A program made the translations under genes and the position numbers. The notes beneath the pieces were generated by a model. The model was not told the DNA's origin. It made no database searches and was given only the letters and a program-made list of their open reading frames with translations. DNA of 62,670 nucleotides. It comes from Photorhabdus khanii NC19 (lineage in GTDB: Bacteria; Pseudomonadota; Gammaproteobacteria; Enterobacterales; Enterobacteriaceae). Shown here piece by piece: positions 1 to 13,033 of this stretch (within the stretch, counting starts at the first letter, position 1; each line of letters starts with the position of its first letter). The stretch spans positions 1-62,670 of the forward strand of contig NZ_AYSJ01000011.1 in NCBI RefSeq assembly GCF_000517265.1, given 5' to 3'.

Positions 1-264
1 GAAAATTGATCGTTTGATTAATCCCACAGCAAAACCCCACTTTATACTCATATATCAACAGACTTATCCACAAATGGTTAGTTGGGTTAAAATTTATCGA
101 GCATCACGCAAACGTTTTCGTTACAATTCGATGGCTAAAATCATTGCGTGGTTTTAGCTGACTGTTCTGAAATATTATTGCAGTGCCCATTTTTTATGTC
201 CTGATAATAGTGGGTTCTTCCCAATAACATGTTATTGCCTTATAAAATCCAAGGGATCAAACCA
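1..264. other. purH upstream region
   Basis: Non-coding, AT-rich leader in front of purH. It holds a near-perfect PurR operator (listed separately) and one perfect DnaA-box-like nonamer at 64-72. In E. coli an rrn operon lies beyond purH; none is visible here because the window begins. I see no RNA gene in this stretch. Confidence 0.6.
106..121 (+). promoter_or_regulatory. PurR operator (pur box) upstream of purHD
   Basis: The 16-mer ACGCAAACGTTTTCGT matches the PurR consensus ACGCAAACGTTTNCGT. It lies about 145 bp before the purH start, as expected for a purine-repressed purHD operon. PurR with hypoxanthine or guanine as corepressor should bind here. Seen directly; the regulatory role is inferred from the known pur regulon. 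Confidence 0.88.
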
Positions 265-1854
265 ATGCAACAGCTTCGTCCAATCCGTCGTGCCCTACTT
301 AGTGTTTCCGATAAATCAGGGATTGTTGAATTTGCAAAAGCCTTATCTCAACGCGGTGTTGAATTACTTTCTACTGGCGGAACAGCCCGTTTACTGGCTG
401 ACTCTGGTCTGAAGGTTACTGAAGTTTCAGATTACACCGGCTTTCCTGAAATGATGGATGGACGCGTTAAGACCCTGCATCCTAAAGTACATGGCGGAAT
501 CCTTGGTCGCCGCAGGCAAGATGATGAGATCATGGAACAACACCAAATCTCACCAATTGATATGGTAGTTGTGAATCTATATCCATTCGCTCAAACCGTT
601 GCCAGACCAGATTGCACTTTGGAAGACGCTGTTGAAAACATTGATATCGGCGGACCAACGATGGTTCGCTCTGCGGCTAAGAACCACAAAGATGTCGCGA
701 TCGTAGTTAATAGTAATGATTATGAAAAAATCATTGAAGAGATGGATAACAATCAAGGTTCACTGACACAATCGACCCGTTTCGATTTAGCCATTAAGGC
801 ATTTGAACACACCGCTGCTTATGACAGCATGATTGCTAACTATTTTGGCAAACTGGTTCCGCCTTATTACGGTGACATCACTCAACCATCAGGACGCTTC
901 CCTCGTACCCTGAATCTGAATCTCACTAAAAAGCAGGATATGCGTTATGGCGAGAACAGTCATCAGGACGCCGCTTTCTATATAGAAGAGAATATCTCTG
1001 AAGCGTCTATCGCAACGGCAACTCAATTACAAGGTAAAGCGCTTTCCTATAATAACATTGCAGATACAGATGCAGCTTTGGAATGTGTTAAAGAATTTGC
1101 AGAGCCTACCTGTGTTATCGTTAAGCACGCTAACCCATGCGGTGTAGCAATAGGTAAAGATATTCACGAAGCCTATAATCGCGCATTCAAAACAGACCCT
1201 ACCTCAGCTTTCGGCGGTATTATCGCGTTCAACCGCGAACTTGATACTAAAACTGCACAAGCCATTATCGATCGCCAATTCGTTGAGGTAATTATCGCTC
1301 CTTCAATAAATGAAGATGCATTACCCGTATTGGCTACCAAGCAAAATGTCCGTGTTCTGGTCAGTGGAGAATGGGAAACCCGCGTTGCTGGTCTTGATTT
1401 CAAACGTGTTAATGGCGGCCTACTGGTACAAGATCGCGATCTTGGTATGGTAACTACAAATAGCTTACGTGTAGTTTCCAAACGTCAACCCACTGAACAA
1501 GAAATGAAAGATGCCCTGTTCTGTTGGAAAATCGCTAAATTTGTCAAATCAAATGCAATTGTTTATGCAAAAAATGATATGACCATCGGTATCGGTGCAG
1601 GTCAAATGAGCCGCGTCTATTCTGCAAAAATTGCTGGAATTAAAGCCGCCGACGAAGGTTTGGAGGTTCAGGGGTGTGCAATGGCTTCTGACGCATTTTT
1701 CCCATTCCGTGACGGCATTGATGCAGCAGCGGCTGTCGGTGTGAGCTGTGTTATCCAACCAGGCGGTTCTATCCGTGATGACGAAATCATTGCAGCGGCT
1801 GATGAACACGGTCTCGCCATGATTTTTACTGGCATGCGCCATTTCCGCCACTAA
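265..1854 (+). CDS. purH: Bifunctional AICAR transformylase / IMP cyclohydrolase
   Basis: PurH carries out the last two steps of IMP synthesis: formylation of AICAR with 10-formyl-THF, then ring closure of FAICAR. The N-terminal MGS-like cyclohydrolase domain (about residues 1-145, with the STGGTARLL and [14 protein letters not shown] stretches) is followed by the transformylase domain with the catalytic VKHANPCG motif near residue 265. I chose the ATG at 265, giving 529 aa starting [13 protein letters not shown], because this matches the E. coli length and N-terminus; the in-frame ATG at 229 would add 12 unmatched residues. It is first in an operon with purD (21-bp gap) behind a PurR box. 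Confidence 0.97.
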   Translation: MQQLRPIRRALLSVSDKSGIVEFAKALSQRGVELLSTGGTARLLADSGLKVTEVSDYTGFPEMMDGRVKTLHPKVHGGILGRRRQDDEIMEQHQISPIDMVVVNLYPFAQTVARPDCTLEDAVENIDIGGPTMVRSAAKNHKDVAIVVNSNDYEKIIEEMDNNQGSLTQSTRFDLAIKAFEHTAAYDSMIANYFGKLVPPYYGDITQPSGRFPRTLNLNLTKKQDMRYGENSHQDAAFYIEENISEASIATATQLQGKALSYNNIADTDAALECVKEFAEPTCVIVKHANPCGVAIGKDIHEAYNRAFKTDPTSAFGGIIAFNRELDTKTAQAIIDRQFVEVIIAPSINEDALPVLATKQNVRVLVSGEWETRVAGLDFKRVNGGLLVQDRDLGMVTTNSLRVVSKRQPTEQEMKDALFCWKIAKFVKSNAIVYAKNDMTIGIGAGQMSRVYSAKIAGIKAADEGLEVQGCAMASDAFFPFRDGIDAAAAVGVSCVIQPGGSIRDDEIIAAADEHGLAMIFTGMRHFRH

Positions 1855-1875
1855 TCAATAGCAGGAGTGAACTAA

Positions 1876-3159
1876 ATGAATATTTTAATTATTGGTAGCG
1901 GTGGACGCGAGCACGCTCTGGCATGGAAAGCAGCTCAGTCTCCTTTGGCTGATAAAGTCTATGTCGCTCCAGGAAATGCAGGAACTGCACTGGAAAGCAA
2001 TCTGGAAAATATTGATATCTCCGCGACAGATATCAATAACCTGTTAGCATTTGCACAAAGCCATAATATCGGGCTGACTATCGTTGGTCCTGAAGCGCCA
2101 TTGGTCATTGGTATTGTCGATGCATTCCAAAAAGCAGGGTTGACTATCTTTGGCCCAACTCAAGCAGCTGCTCAATTAGAAGGCTCAAAAGCATTCACCA
2201 AAGATTTCCTGGCACGCCATCAGATCCCAACGGCGGCTTATCAGAATTTTACAGAAATCGAACCGGCTCTCGCCTATCTGGATAAAGTCGGCGCACCTAT
2301 TGTCATAAAAGCTGATGGGTTGGCTGCGGGTAAAGGTGTGATTGTTGCAATGACTCTGGGAGAAGCTCAGTCCGCCATAAAAGATATGCTGGCTGGAAAT
2401 GCATTTGGTGATGCAGGCCATCGGATTGTTATTGAAGAATTTTTAACTGGCGAAGAAGCGAGTTTTATTGTTATGGTCGATGGCAAGAATGTTGTTCCTA
2501 TGGCAACCAGCCAGGATCATAAGCGCCTAGGTGACGGTGACACGGGTCCGAACACTGGGGGAATGGGGGCCTATTCACCCGCTCCGGTCGTCACCGATGC
2601 AATCCACCAACGTATTATGGAAGAAATTATTTATCCTACTGTTAATGGTATGGCTGCTGAAGGTCATATCTATATGGGTTTTCTTTATGCCGGGTTGATG
2701 ATCAACCAGAATGGCGAACCGAAAGTGATTGAATTTAACTGTCGCTTTGGTGATCCGGAAACCCAACCAATCATGATGCGAATGCGTTCCGATTTAGTTG
2801 AACTTTGTTTGGCCGGTGCAAAAGGCAAGCTTGCGGGTAAAACTTCTGATTGGGACGAACACCCTGCTCTGGGTGTAGTGCTGGCTGCCGGCGGATATCC
2901 TGCTGATTATCACAAAGGGGATATTATTCATGGCTTGCCCCAACAAGAAAATGAAAGTAGCAAAGTTTTTCATGCAGGTACGGTACTGAAAGATGGTGAT
3001 GTTATTACCGCAGGTGGACGTGTTCTGTGTGTTACCGCCTTGGGAGAAACCATTGCCGATGCACAGAAAAATGCTTACCAGCAAGCAGAAGAGATTGAAT
3101 GGAGTAGCTGTTTTTATCGCAAGGATATTGGATACCGGGCAATTAACCGGCTGAAATAA
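1876..3159 (+). CDS. purD: Phosphoribosylamine-glycine ligase (GARS)
   Basis: PurD joins phosphoribosylamine and glycine using ATP, the second step of de novo purine synthesis. The 427-aa protein has the N-terminal GSGGREHALAWK motif, an ATP-grasp core (KADGLAAGKGV around residue 145) and the metal-binding FNCRFGDPETQ signature near residue 288. Length is that of the enterobacterial family. It sits 21 bp after purH with its own AGGAG ribosome-binding site and is probably co-transcribed and PurR-controlled. It converges with yjaH. Confidence 0.97.
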   Translation: MNILIIGSGGREHALAWKAAQSPLADKVYVAPGNAGTALESNLENIDISATDINNLLAFAQSHNIGLTIVGPEAPLVIGIVDAFQKAGLTIFGPTQAAAQLEGSKAFTKDFLARHQIPTAAYQNFTEIEPALAYLDKVGAPIVIKADGLAAGKGVIVAMTLGEAQSAIKDMLAGNAFGDAGHRIVIEEFLTGEEASFIVMVDGKNVVPMATSQDHKRLGDGDTGPNTGGMGAYSPAPVVTDAIHQRIMEEIIYPTVNGMAAEGHIYMGFLYAGLMINQNGEPKVIEFNCRFGDPETQPIMMRMRSDLVELCLAGAKGKLAGKTSDWDEHPALGVVLAAGGYPADYHKGDIIHGLPQQENESSKVFHAGTVLKDGDVITAGGRVLCVTALGETIADAQKNAYQQAEEIEWSSCFYRKDIGYRAINRLK

Positions 3160-3177
3160 TCACAAAACTGACGGAGG

Positions 3178-3879
3178 TCAGAGGCTGTCCTTCGTCGGTT
3201 CCCAACGGCAGAAGTCGTTATTGGCTACCAACAGTAATTCACGGCCAGCCGAAGCTTCCAACCAGGCAATTGTTAATTGACCGTAACTGCTTTTTTCGCG
3301 CTGTTCAAGCCATGACCTCGCGTAAGGTTCAAACTCGACGGCAATCGTGTCACCTGCACAGGTAGTGACCTTGCCGTTATGCCAGTGCCCTTGCATCAAA
3401 CGCACATTTCCCACGATCAACGCATCACTTAACTCAAGAACCCGTTTAGCATCAAACTGCATGCGAACAATATCATCACTGGAAAGTGGTTCACGCCGGG
3501 TTTTTGACTGCTTTTGCATAAAAATCACATCACCGGATTTATCTAAACGAAGTTGTTCAGCCAATGGATTTTCATTATGCAGAATTTCACGACGAATTTG
3601 GCGTAAATCGCCCTGTTTATATTCATAAAAAGTCACGATGGTATTGCCATTACGGTAAGGGCTGTAAACACTCATTAGAACCAGAGGCTTACTATTTTGA
3701 TCGTTGAGGCGCCACAAGCGGACAACGCCATCATCTGCGATGAATCCACTTGCACTAAAAGAAGGTTCTTTTGGTTGATTGGTACAGGCGCTGAGCGCGA
3801 AGACGAATCCTAGTGTCATCAGCCCCTGACGAACCAACAAAAGGGGATAAATACCCCTTCTATCTTTTCTTTTTTGCAA
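3178..3879 (-). CDS. yjaH: Predicted lipoprotein, YjaH (DUF1481) family
   Basis: 233 aa with a basic N-terminus, a hydrophobic segment and a lipobox ending in LSAC at about residues 29-32, so probably an outer-membrane or periplasmic lipoprotein. Sequence and position directly after hupA match E. coli YjaH, whose function is unknown. The start at 3879 gives a basic n-region (QKRKDRR) and lies only 5 bp after hupA; an internal ATG at 3819 would leave a signal without positive charges. The first codons overlap a small GC hairpin that may end hupA transcripts. Confidence 0.8.
   Translation of the reverse strand: MQKRKDRRGIYPLLLVRQGLMTLGFVFALSACTNQPKEPSFSASGFIADDGVVRLWRLNDQNSKPLVLMSVYSPYRNGNTIVTFYEYKQGDLRQIRREILHNENPLAEQLRLDKSGDVIFMQKQSKTRREPLSSDDIVRMQFDAKRVLELSDALIVGNVRLMQGHWHNGKVTTCAGDTIAVEFEPYARSWLEQREKSSYGQLTIAWLEASAGRELLLVANNDFCRWEPTKDSL
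3841..3859 (-). terminator. Weak hairpin after hupA, inside the yjaH leader
   Basis: Read on the minus strand, AAGGGG and CCCCTT form a 6-bp stem with a 7-nt loop, followed by TTG. It lies about 26 nt past the hupA stop, within the first codons of yjaH. It could be a leaky hupA terminator, but the stem is short and the U tract weak. Confidence 0.35.
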
Positions 3880-3884
3880 TGAAA

Positions 3885-4157
3885 TTATGTAACTGCGACA
3901 TTCAGGCCCTTGCCAGCAGAGAAAGCAGGTACGTTCGCAGCAGCGATTGTAATTTCTTTACCGGTTTGAGGGTTACGGCCAGTACGCTCTGCGCGATGGT
4001 TAACTTTGAAAGTACCAAAGCCCACCAGTTGTACTGAATCACCTTCTTTCAGGGATTCAGTAATTGCATTCAAAGTTGATTCCAGAGCAGCCTTCGCCTG
4101 AGCTTTGGTCAGGTCTGCGCTTTCTGCGATTGCATCAACTAATTCAGTCTTATTCAT
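3885..4157 (-). CDS. hupA: Nucleoid protein HU subunit alpha
   Basis: HU is a small DNA-bending nucleoid protein. The 90-aa product starts [20 protein letters not shown] and carries the DNABII signature [20 protein letters not shown] at about residues 46-65. Sequence at the N-terminus and the yjaG-hupA-yjaH context identify it as the alpha rather than the beta subunit. The 186-bp spacer to yjaG probably holds its own strong promoter. Confidence 0.97.
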   Translation of the reverse strand: MNKTELVDAIAESADLTKAQAKAALESTLNAITESLKEGDSVQLVGFGTFKVNHRAERTGRNPQTGKEITIAAANVPAFSAGKGLNVAVT

Positions 4158-4343
4158 AGATTATCCTTACAGTGTGTTTATCGTTTGCAAAGCATCGAGT
4201 GCGACGGATATGCCGAATGACAGCACCCCTGCATACACGCACCGATAGCCACTTCTTTTCACCCCCCAAATGTAGAACAGAGTGGGGGCAAAAGTGAAGC
4301 CTTTGAACATGGCATTTAAAGCATTAAATCACGTTTTTTCACT

Positions 4344-4934
4344 TTACTGCGTTAAATTTATGCCTATGTTGCTAATTCCTGACTCCCGGAGGTCAGCTTT
4401 CAATCCTTTAATCAACTCAATATCCCGCTCTTCACAGCCGGCCAATAAGCGATAAATTTCCCATTGAATGTCCCACTCTTGTTCAATGGCAGGTAATACT
4501 CTTAATTCTTCATCGGTCATTTCTTTCCCGGCATGAGTCATTTCAAGCATAGCAACGGTGCGAATTGAAATTTCACTCACTGCAATTGTATGCTCCAATG
4601 TTTCACCACTCAGACGGGAATGGATAACTTCCCCTAACGCAATACACGCATCAATTGCCGGGTACACACCGTAAATATCGTAATCATCGGCTGACGGAAT
4701 AATTTGTTCCAACTTTTCCAGCTGATTATCAAAATTAACCTTGGCATCTTTTACAACTAATATTTCCCACACCAAATCCAAGATACGGCGGTAAAGAGCA
4801 GGTTCTGCAAACGCTGTCTGACGACAGAACATCTGGTAATTTGGATACATCCGTTCGCATAAACTCGCCATGAAAGTCAGATGCTGCCAGCTTTCAAGTT
4901 TTTCCAGCCGTAAATGTATCGGGTTTCGTAACAT
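4344..4934 (-). CDS. yjaG: YjaG family protein (DUF416)
   Basis: 196-aa predicted soluble, mainly alpha-helical protein starting MLRNPIHLRLEKLESWQHLT. It matches the DUF416/YjaG family in length and in the acidic middle (YDIYGVYPAIDACIALGE). No biochemical role is known to me. It sits between nfi and hupA exactly as in E. coli, about 77 bp after the nfi stop. Confidence 0.88.
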   Translation of the reverse strand: MLRNPIHLRLEKLESWQHLTFMASLCERMYPNYQMFCRQTAFAEPALYRRILDLVWEILVVKDAKVNFDNQLEKLEQIIPSADDYDIYGVYPAIDACIALGEVIHSRLSGETLEHTIAVSEISIRTVAMLEMTHAGKEMTDEELRVLPAIEQEWDIQWEIYRLLAGCEERDIELIKGLKADLRESGISNIGINLTQ

Positions 4935-5011
4935 TAGTTCTTACTCATTAATGCATAATTTGCTTCGCAGTTTACCTGAAATTCAAGAAGATCCACACGC
5001 TTACACCGAAT

Positions 5012-5680
5012 TTAAGGATTTTTCTGCATCATTTGTTCAAAAAACGCCCTATTTGAGGCGATACCATCCGCCCAACGGGTAGTTTCAGGTAGGCGATAAC
5101 CTCTCACACAACGCTCTACCCATAGCAATGCACTATCAAGACTGATTCTGTGTCCTGTAGAAATATACAATGGATTACAACGTTTTTTACTTCGCCATAC
5201 CCAACCAATCTGCTCCTCTTTATCAATCAAAGGCTGGCAACTGCCGGGTTGCTCACCCAATGGTTCACTTTCACCACATAAACGACGTTTTGCCACGCCA
5301 ATCGTAGGTACATTCGCCAATAAACCAAAATGGCTGGCAACGCCTAAACGACGTGGATGAGCAATACCATGGCCATCCACCATGACCAGATCAGGTGTAT
5401 GTTTCAGCGACTGCCAGGCAGCCATCAATGCAGGATATTCACGAAAAGAGAGTAAACCAGGGATATAAGGAAGTGTAGTTTCAATTCGGGCTATCTGATA
5501 CTCCACCAGTTCAAGGGCAGGATAAGAGAGAACAGCGATAGCTGCGCGGGTAACCGTTCCCTGCTGTTCAAAGCCCACATCAGCACCAGCAATCAATTTT
5601 GGTGAGGAAAAATCATCATAATGGATGACTTGCTGAGCCTTTTCTATTTGTTCCTGACGTAATGCTTTCGTGTTAATCAT
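5012..5680 (-). CDS. nfi: Endonuclease V (deoxyinosine 3'-endonuclease)
   Basis: Endonuclease V cuts DNA one phosphodiester 3' of deoxyinosine and other deaminated bases. The 222-aa protein has the IAGADVGF motif (catalytic Asp about residue 34) and [15 protein letters not shown] around residue 110. The true start is the ATG at 5680 ([11 protein letters not shown]), 4 bp after the hemE stop; extending to 5857 would translate part of hemE in another frame. It is in the hemE-nfi-yjaG run and probably translationally coupled to hemE. Confidence 0.95.
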   Translation of the reverse strand: MINTKALRQEQIEKAQQVIHYDDFSSPKLIAGADVGFEQQGTVTRAAIAVLSYPALELVEYQIARIETTLPYIPGLLSFREYPALMAAWQSLKHTPDLVMVDGHGIAHPRRLGVASHFGLLANVPTIGVAKRRLCGESEPLGEQPGSCQPLIDKEEQIGWVWRSKKRCNPLYISTGHRISLDSALLWVERCVRGYRLPETTRWADGIASNRAFFEQMMQKNP

Positions 5681-5684
5681 ATTC

Positions 5685-6749
5685 TTACTGATGATATTTA
5701 GCTGAAAGTTTATGTACCGCTTCAACAAATACACCAGCATGTTCCGGCGATACATCTTGATGGATACCATGACCAAGGTTAAAAACATGACCAGAACCCG
5801 CACCAAAACCTTGCAAAATTGTCGAAACTTCCTGCTCAATCCGCTCTGGAGAGGCATATAACATAGATGGATCCATGTTGCCCTGCAAAGCCACTTTACT
5901 CCCTACACGACGACGTGCATCAGCAATATCTGTCGTCCAGTCCAAACCAAGGGCATCACAACCCGTTTCAGCCATTGCTTCCAGCCATTGCCCACCGCCT
6001 TTGGTAAACAATGTTACCGGCACACGGCGACCTTCATTTTCACGGATCAGGCCATCAACAATTTTGTGCATATAACGCAGGGAAAACTCGCGATAATCCC
6101 GCCCCGTCAGCACGCCTCCCCAAGTATCGAAAATCATCACGGACTGAGCGCCCGCTTTAATCTGGGCATTAAGATAAAGAATAACACTGTCTGCCAGTTT
6201 ACCCAGCAATAGGTGCATGACAGCGGGTTCGGCATACATCATTTTTTTGATTTTAGTGAATGCCTTACTACTACCGCCTTCCACCATATAAGTCGCCAGT
6301 GTCCACGGGCTACCGGAAAAGCCAATCAAAGGAACCTGACCCGCCAGTGCCTTACGGATGGTACGCACTGCATCCATCACATAACCCAGCTCCATTTCAG
6401 GATCAGGAACCGGCAGTTTTTCAACATCAGCACGACTTAAAATAGGGGACTTAAAACGCGGGCCTTCACCTGCCTCGAAATAGAGTCCCAACCCCATTGC
6501 ATCAGGAATAGTGAGAATATCAGAGAAGAGAATCGCCGCATCCAACGGATAACGCCGTAAAGGCTGTAAAGTGACTTCGCAGGCAAGTTCAGTATTCTTA
6601 CATAGAGAGATAAAATCACCTGCCTCGGTACGGGTAGCCTTATATTCCGGCAAATAGCGACCAGCCTGACGCATCATCCATACAGGTGTAACATCAACGG
6701 GTTGGCGTAGTAAGGCTTGCAAATAGCGGTCGTTTTTCAACTCATTCAT
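5685..6749 (-). CDS. hemE: Uroporphyrinogen III decarboxylase
   Basis: HemE removes four carboxyl groups from uroporphyrinogen III to give coproporphyrinogen III in heme synthesis. The 354-aa protein has both family signatures: [15 protein letters not shown] near residue 25 and [16 protein letters not shown] near residue 150. The ATG at 6749 ([17 protein letters not shown]) matches the E. coli start; an upstream in-frame ATG at 6761 would add four residues. It lies downstream of nudC (about 108 bp) and immediately before nfi. Confidence 0.97.
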   Translation of the reverse strand: MNELKNDRYLQALLRQPVDVTPVWMMRQAGRYLPEYKATRTEAGDFISLCKNTELACEVTLQPLRRYPLDAAILFSDILTIPDAMGLGLYFEAGEGPRFKSPILSRADVEKLPVPDPEMELGYVMDAVRTIRKALAGQVPLIGFSGSPWTLATYMVEGGSSKAFTKIKKMMYAEPAVMHLLLGKLADSVILYLNAQIKAGAQSVMIFDTWGGVLTGRDYREFSLRYMHKIVDGLIRENEGRRVPVTLFTKGGGQWLEAMAETGCDALGLDWTTDIADARRRVGSKVALQGNMDPSMLYASPERIEQEVSTILQGFGAGSGHVFNLGHGIHQDVSPEHAGVFVEAVHKLSAKYHQ

Positions 6750-6857
6750 AACAGGCTCCATTTATTTATTGGCCGCAATATTATCTGGCTGCAATGATTT
6801 GCTGCCATTGTAACATGACAGGCAAATCTCTCCCGTTGAATCGCACCAAACAGTACA

Positions 6858-7628
6858 TTACGCATTTCGGCATAAAGCAACCGTATCTTCAATCAACCGG
6901 CGGGCAATCGTATTGGCTGGCGGGATCAATGGCAGTTGATCATAGCGATACCAGTCTGCGCTAATCAGCTCTTTCGGATCATGACGGATTTCACCGCTGT
7001 CATAATCAGCCAGAAATGCCATCATCAATGAATGAGGAAAAGGCCACGGCTGAGAAGCCACATAACGTAAGTTACGGACTTTAATATTACTTTCTTCCAT
7101 TACTTCGCGGGATACCGCTTCTTCGAGTGTTTCACCTACTTCGACAAATCCCGCTAGTACTGTGTACATATTCCCGCGATGACGTTGATGCTGCGCCAGC
7201 AAAATCTGATCATTACGGCGAATACCGACAATAATGCAAGGCGCAATCTGCGGATAATAACGCTCATGGCAGTGGTTACACAAACAAGCCCATTCACTGA
7301 CACTGTGGTACATTTCATTGCCACAATAACCACAATATTGATGAGCACGATAAAACTCTGCTAGCTGTACTCCCCGACCAGCTAACTGAAACAATCCGCA
7401 CTCACTTGAAACAATTTCCCGTAGCGAAACCATATCGGAAGACATTTTTTGACGAATAAGCCAAACTTTCTCTCCCTGCCATTCACCAATAGGCAATGCT
7501 ATTTTTCCTTGCAGTGACCATTGAGCCGCTATTCCAAAGGGTAATTCACCTTTAGGGAGCCAAATACGATTTTCATAGCTAATAATCCACCAGCCACGTT
7601 CTGTACCTGTAATTTGTTGTTGCATCAT
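6858..7628 (-). CDS. nudC: NADH pyrophosphatase / NAD-cap RNA decapping enzyme
   Basis: NudC hydrolyses NAD(H) and removes NAD caps from RNA 5' ends. Visible are a zinc ribbon (CGYCG ... CLCNHC, about residues 98-120), the Nudix box [20 protein letters not shown] and the diagnostic SQPWPFPHS motif just after it. About 256 aa, the usual length. Two adjacent ATGs (7628 and 7625) are possible starts, preceded by an in-frame GTG. Its neighbour hemE follows in the same direction, as in E. coli. Confidence 0.95.
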   Translation of the reverse strand: MMQQQITGTERGWWIISYENRIWLPKGELPFGIAAQWSLQGKIALPIGEWQGEKVWLIRQKMSSDMVSLREIVSSECGLFQLAGRGVQLAEFYRAHQYCGYCGNEMYHSVSEWACLCNHCHERYYPQIAPCIIVGIRRNDQILLAQHQRHRGNMYTVLAGFVEVGETLEEAVSREVMEESNIKVRNLRYVASQPWPFPHSLMMAFLADYDSGEIRHDPKELISADWYRYDQLPLIPPANTIARRLIEDTVALCRNA

Positions 7629-7782
7629 CACTATGACATCTTAAATTATTCTAATATGTGTATAAATCATACGCTTTTTCATCAGAAAAAGAGTGTCTTA
7701 TTATATATTGTATTGCCTGACCAGGCAGTGACAGGCATGATTCTCAGCTATTAATGTGCTTTGACCTGAGGAACACAACATC

Positions 7783-8445
7783 ATGCCACAACCGCTTGCA
7801 GTGTTCGATCTGGATGACACCTTAATCTCCGGTGATTCCAGCGCTATATGGACAGAATTCTTATGGGAAAAAGGCATAATTACTGATCCCAGCTTTATCG
7901 AAGCAGACAAAAAAATGATGGCTGATTACAGCGCAGGTATGCTGAATATGAATGACTATCTGGCATTCAGCTTGGAAACATTACATCAGGTTCCGCTAGA
8001 GCGGGTTGATGTCTGGCTCACCGAATTTGTTAAAGAGAAAATCAGACCACGGTTTTACCCACAAGCCAAAGCTCTGCTTGAAGAGTATCAACAGCAGCAG
8101 GTTCCAGTCATGATTATTTCAGCCACCGTCTCTTTTATTGTGAAAAAGATAGCTGCCGAATTGGGTATTCACACTGCGCTGGGCATTGATATGGTAATAG
8201 AAAATGGCTGTTATACCGGCAAAATAGACGGTATTGCCACTTTTCGTGAAGGTAAAGTAAAACGAATGAAACAGTGGTTGGAGCAACAAAACAGTTATCC
8301 TGAAACTATCCGTTTTTACAGTGATTCGATTAATGATCTGCCGATGTGTCAGTTTGCCAATGAGGTGATTACTGTCAATGCCGATACTCGTTTGCAAGCT
8401 GAGGCAAAACAACATAGCTGGAAACAATTAACTTGGTCATTATAA
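7783..8445 (+). CDS. HAD-superfamily subfamily IB phosphatase
   Basis: 220-aa soluble hydrolase of the phosphoserine-phosphatase-like HAD-IB type. Motif I is FDLDDTLISGD (nucleophile Asp at residue 9), motif II IISATVSF around residue 111 and motif III/IV FYSDSINDLPMC around residue 182. The substrate is not predictable; a small phosphorylated amino acid or lipid is typical for the subfamily. It occupies the slot between nudC and thiC where E. coli has rsd, and is read toward thiC. It is separated from thiC by the riboswitch leader, so it is probably a separate unit. Confidence 0.82.
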   Translation: MPQPLAVFDLDDTLISGDSSAIWTEFLWEKGIITDPSFIEADKKMMADYSAGMLNMNDYLAFSLETLHQVPLERVDVWLTEFVKEKIRPRFYPQAKALLEEYQQQQVPVMIISATVSFIVKKIAAELGIHTALGIDMVIENGCYTGKIDGIATFREGKVKRMKQWLEQQNSYPETIRFYSDSINDLPMCQFANEVITVNADTRLQAEAKQHSWKQLTWSL

Positions 8446-8503
8446 ATACTTTCATTTATCAAGGGTTGTAGTTTTCATAATCCCTTCTATACTTATGCCT
8501 ACT

Positions 8504-8617
8504 TTCTTGTCGGAGTGCCTAGCGTAAGCTGTTTTATCGCAGCATACACAGGCTGAGACCGTTAATTCGGGATCCGCAGAACCTGATCGGGTTAATACCC
8601 GCGAAGTGGAACAAGAG
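8504..8617 (+). promoter_or_regulatory. TPP riboswitch (THI box) controlling thiC operon
   Basis: The conserved TPP-aptamer blocks are present in order: GGCTGAGA (about 8551-8558), ACCTGATCGGGTTAATACC (8581-8599) and a GCGAAGTGGA 3' part. The closing P1 helix is TCTTGT (8505-8510) with ACAAGA (8611-8616). It is about 120 bp before the thiC start. By analogy with E. coli thiC, TPP binding should block translation and/or extend termination of the thiCEFSGH mRNA. Confidence 0.95.
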
Positions 8618-8726
8618 TAATCAACCGCTGTCGGCTCACCCGGTTTTCTTACCAAGAGTCCATCCAGCCATCAATTATTACTCCCTGCGAGCTCCAGACA
8701 AGCAACTTTCCCAATAACACGGTTAG

Positions 8727-11295
<2,569 letters not shown>

Positions 11296-11317
11296 TTGAA
11301 GGTATTGAGAGGTTCTT

Positions 11318-12067
11318 ATGCTGAATGATCAAGAATTTATGCGTTACAGCCGACAACTGTTGCTGGAAGATATCGGCCCTGAAGGGCAGGAAAAACTGAA
11401 AACCAGCCGTGTACTGATTGTCGGTCTGGGAGGGCTGGGTGCCCCTGCGTCTCTTTACCTCGCCGCAGCAGGTGTGGGAACAATTTATCTCGCAGATGAT
11501 GACCAACTGCACATCTCCAATTTACAACGACAAATCCTTTACCGCACTGAGGATATCACTTCATCAAAAGCTGAACTTGCAGCTAATCAGCTCAATGCAC
11601 TGAATCCACTGGTAAAAGTAACTGTTCTTAATCAACGTCAAGATGTGGAATCCTTGAAAAAAAGCGTAAAACAGGTCGATCTGGTTCTTGATTGCTGTGA
11701 CAACATGGCAACCCGCCATGCTATCAATGCGGCTTGTGTGGCCACGCGAAAACCCTTAATCAGCGGCAGTGCCGTTGGGTTCAGCGGTCAGCTTATGGTG
11801 TTTGAACCCCCTTATCCTCATGGCTGCTATACCTGTCTCTACCCTGATCAGGAAGAACCACAGAGGAATTGCCGAACTGCGGGTGTATTAGGTCCGGTAG
11901 TCGGCGTCATCGGCACCTTGCAGGCATTGGAAGCCATCAAAATGTTAACCGGAATTCCCTCTCCGCTAAGTGGCAAACTCCGGCTGTTTGATGGTAAGCA
12001 GCAAAGCTGGAGCACGCTACAGCTCAGTCAATCGCAGCAATGCCCAATCTGCGGAAATATGGCATGA
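11318..12067 (+). CDS. thiF: ThiS adenylyltransferase
   Basis: ThiF adenylates the C-terminal glycine of the sulfur carrier ThiS. The 249-aa E1-like protein has the ATP-binding GLGGLGAPASLYLAAAGVG loop (about residues 35-53), two zinc-binding CxxC pairs (CYTCLYP near 170 and CPICG at the C-terminus), and the catalytic-cysteine region (NCRTAGVLGPVVG). It follows thiE by 22 bp and overlaps thiS by 4 bp (ATGA). Confidence 0.95.
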   Translation: MLNDQEFMRYSRQLLLEDIGPEGQEKLKTSRVLIVGLGGLGAPASLYLAAAGVGTIYLADDDQLHISNLQRQILYRTEDITSSKAELAANQLNALNPLVKVTVLNQRQDVESLKKSVKQVDLVLDCCDNMATRHAINAACVATRKPLISGSAVGFSGQLMVFEPPYPHGCYTCLYPDQEEPQRNCRTAGVLGPVVGVIGTLQALEAIKMLTGIPSPLSGKLRLFDGKQQSWSTLQLSQSQQCPICGNMA

Positions 12068-12264
12068 AAATTACTATAAATGACCAGCTGATGGAGCTTA
12101 CCGCTCCTCTGGCTCTACAACAATTACTGGAACAACTTGAATGGTCACAACCGGGAACGGCATTGGCCATTAATCAAACCATTATTCCGCGTTCGAACTG
12201 GAGTACGCACCAAGTTAATGACGGGGACAATATCCTTTTATTTCAGGCTATTGCCGGAGGTTGA
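12064..12264 (+). CDS. thiS: Sulfur carrier protein ThiS
   Basis: 66-aa ubiquitin-like sulfur carrier ending in the essential Gly-Gly (LLFQAIAGG). The glycine thiocarboxylate donates sulfur for the thiazole ring. The start is the ATG at 12064 ([12 protein letters not shown]), overlapping the thiF stop as ATGA; the upstream in-frame ATG at 12040 lies inside thiF and would add eight unrelated residues. Confidence 0.95.
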   Translation: MKITINDQLMELTAPLALQQLLEQLEWSQPGTALAINQTIIPRSNWSTHQVNDGDNILLFQAIAGG

Positions 12265-12265
12265 T

Positions 12266-13033
12266 ATGTTAAAAATCGCTGATACTACTTTTGATTCCCG
12301 TCTGTTTACTGGTACAGGCAAATTCGCTAATGCAGATTTAATGATTCAGGCTATAGCTGCCTCTGGCAGTCAGCTTGTCACGATGGCGATGAAACGCATT
12401 GATTTGCAGGGAGGTAATGACGCTATTCTGGCACCATTACAAAAACTTGGCGTCAAATTGCTGCCAAATACTTCTGGAGCCAAAACCGCAGAAGAGGCTC
12501 TGTTCGCGGCCCGTCTGGCCCGTGAAGCGTTGGCAACAAACTGGATCAAACTGGAGATCCATCCTGATGTGAAATACTTGCTGCCCGATCCGGTCGAAAC
12601 GCTCAAAGGCGCTGAAATGCTGGTCAAAGACGGATTTGTCGTTCTACCTTATTGCAGTGCGGATCCTGTTTTGTGTAAACGTCTGGAAGAAGTGGGCTGC
12701 GCGGCAGTCATGCCTTTGGGCGCGCCGATTGGCTCTAATCAGGGACTGCTAACCCGGGATTTCCTGCAAATTATTATTGAGCAAGCACAGGTGCCAGTGG
12801 TTGTCGATGCGGGCATCGGCGCACCAAGCCATGCACTGGAAGCGATTGAACTGGGTGCTGATGCCGTATTGGTCAATACCGCTATTGCCGTCGCGCATAA
12901 CCCAGTAAAAATGGCACAGGCATTTAGCATGGCAATTGCAGCAGGCGAATTATCCTATCAGGCTGGTTTAGCAAGTCGAAAACAACACGCTGTTGCATCC
13001 AGCCCATTGACTGATTTTCTGGGAACGTTCTAA
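12266..13033 (+). CDS. thiG: Thiazole synthase
   Basis: ThiG condenses DXP, ThiS-thiocarboxylate and dehydroglycine (from ThiH) into the thiamine thiazole. 255 aa, starting [20 protein letters not shown] one base after thiS. The TIM-barrel shows [21 protein letters not shown] and the phosphate-binding [16 protein letters not shown] longer open frame to 12137 would overlap thiS out of frame and is rejected. Its stop shares one base with the thiH start. Confidence 0.96.
   Translation: MLKIADTTFDSRLFTGTGKFANADLMIQAIAASGSQLVTMAMKRIDLQGGNDAILAPLQKLGVKLLPNTSGAKTAEEALFAARLAREALATNWIKLEIHPDVKYLLPDPVETLKGAEMLVKDGFVVLPYCSADPVLCKRLEEVGCAAVMPLGAPIGSNQGLLTRDFLQIIIEQAQVPVVVDAGIGAPSHALEAIELGADAVLVNTAIAVAHNPVKMAQAFSMAIAAGELSYQAGLASRKQHAVASSPLTDFLGTF

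Noticed and set aside
64-72. Perfect DnaA-box nonamer TTATCCACA upstream of purH
   Set aside because: A single box without a cluster, AT-rich unwinding element or origin-linked genes; likely chance or a minor DnaA site.
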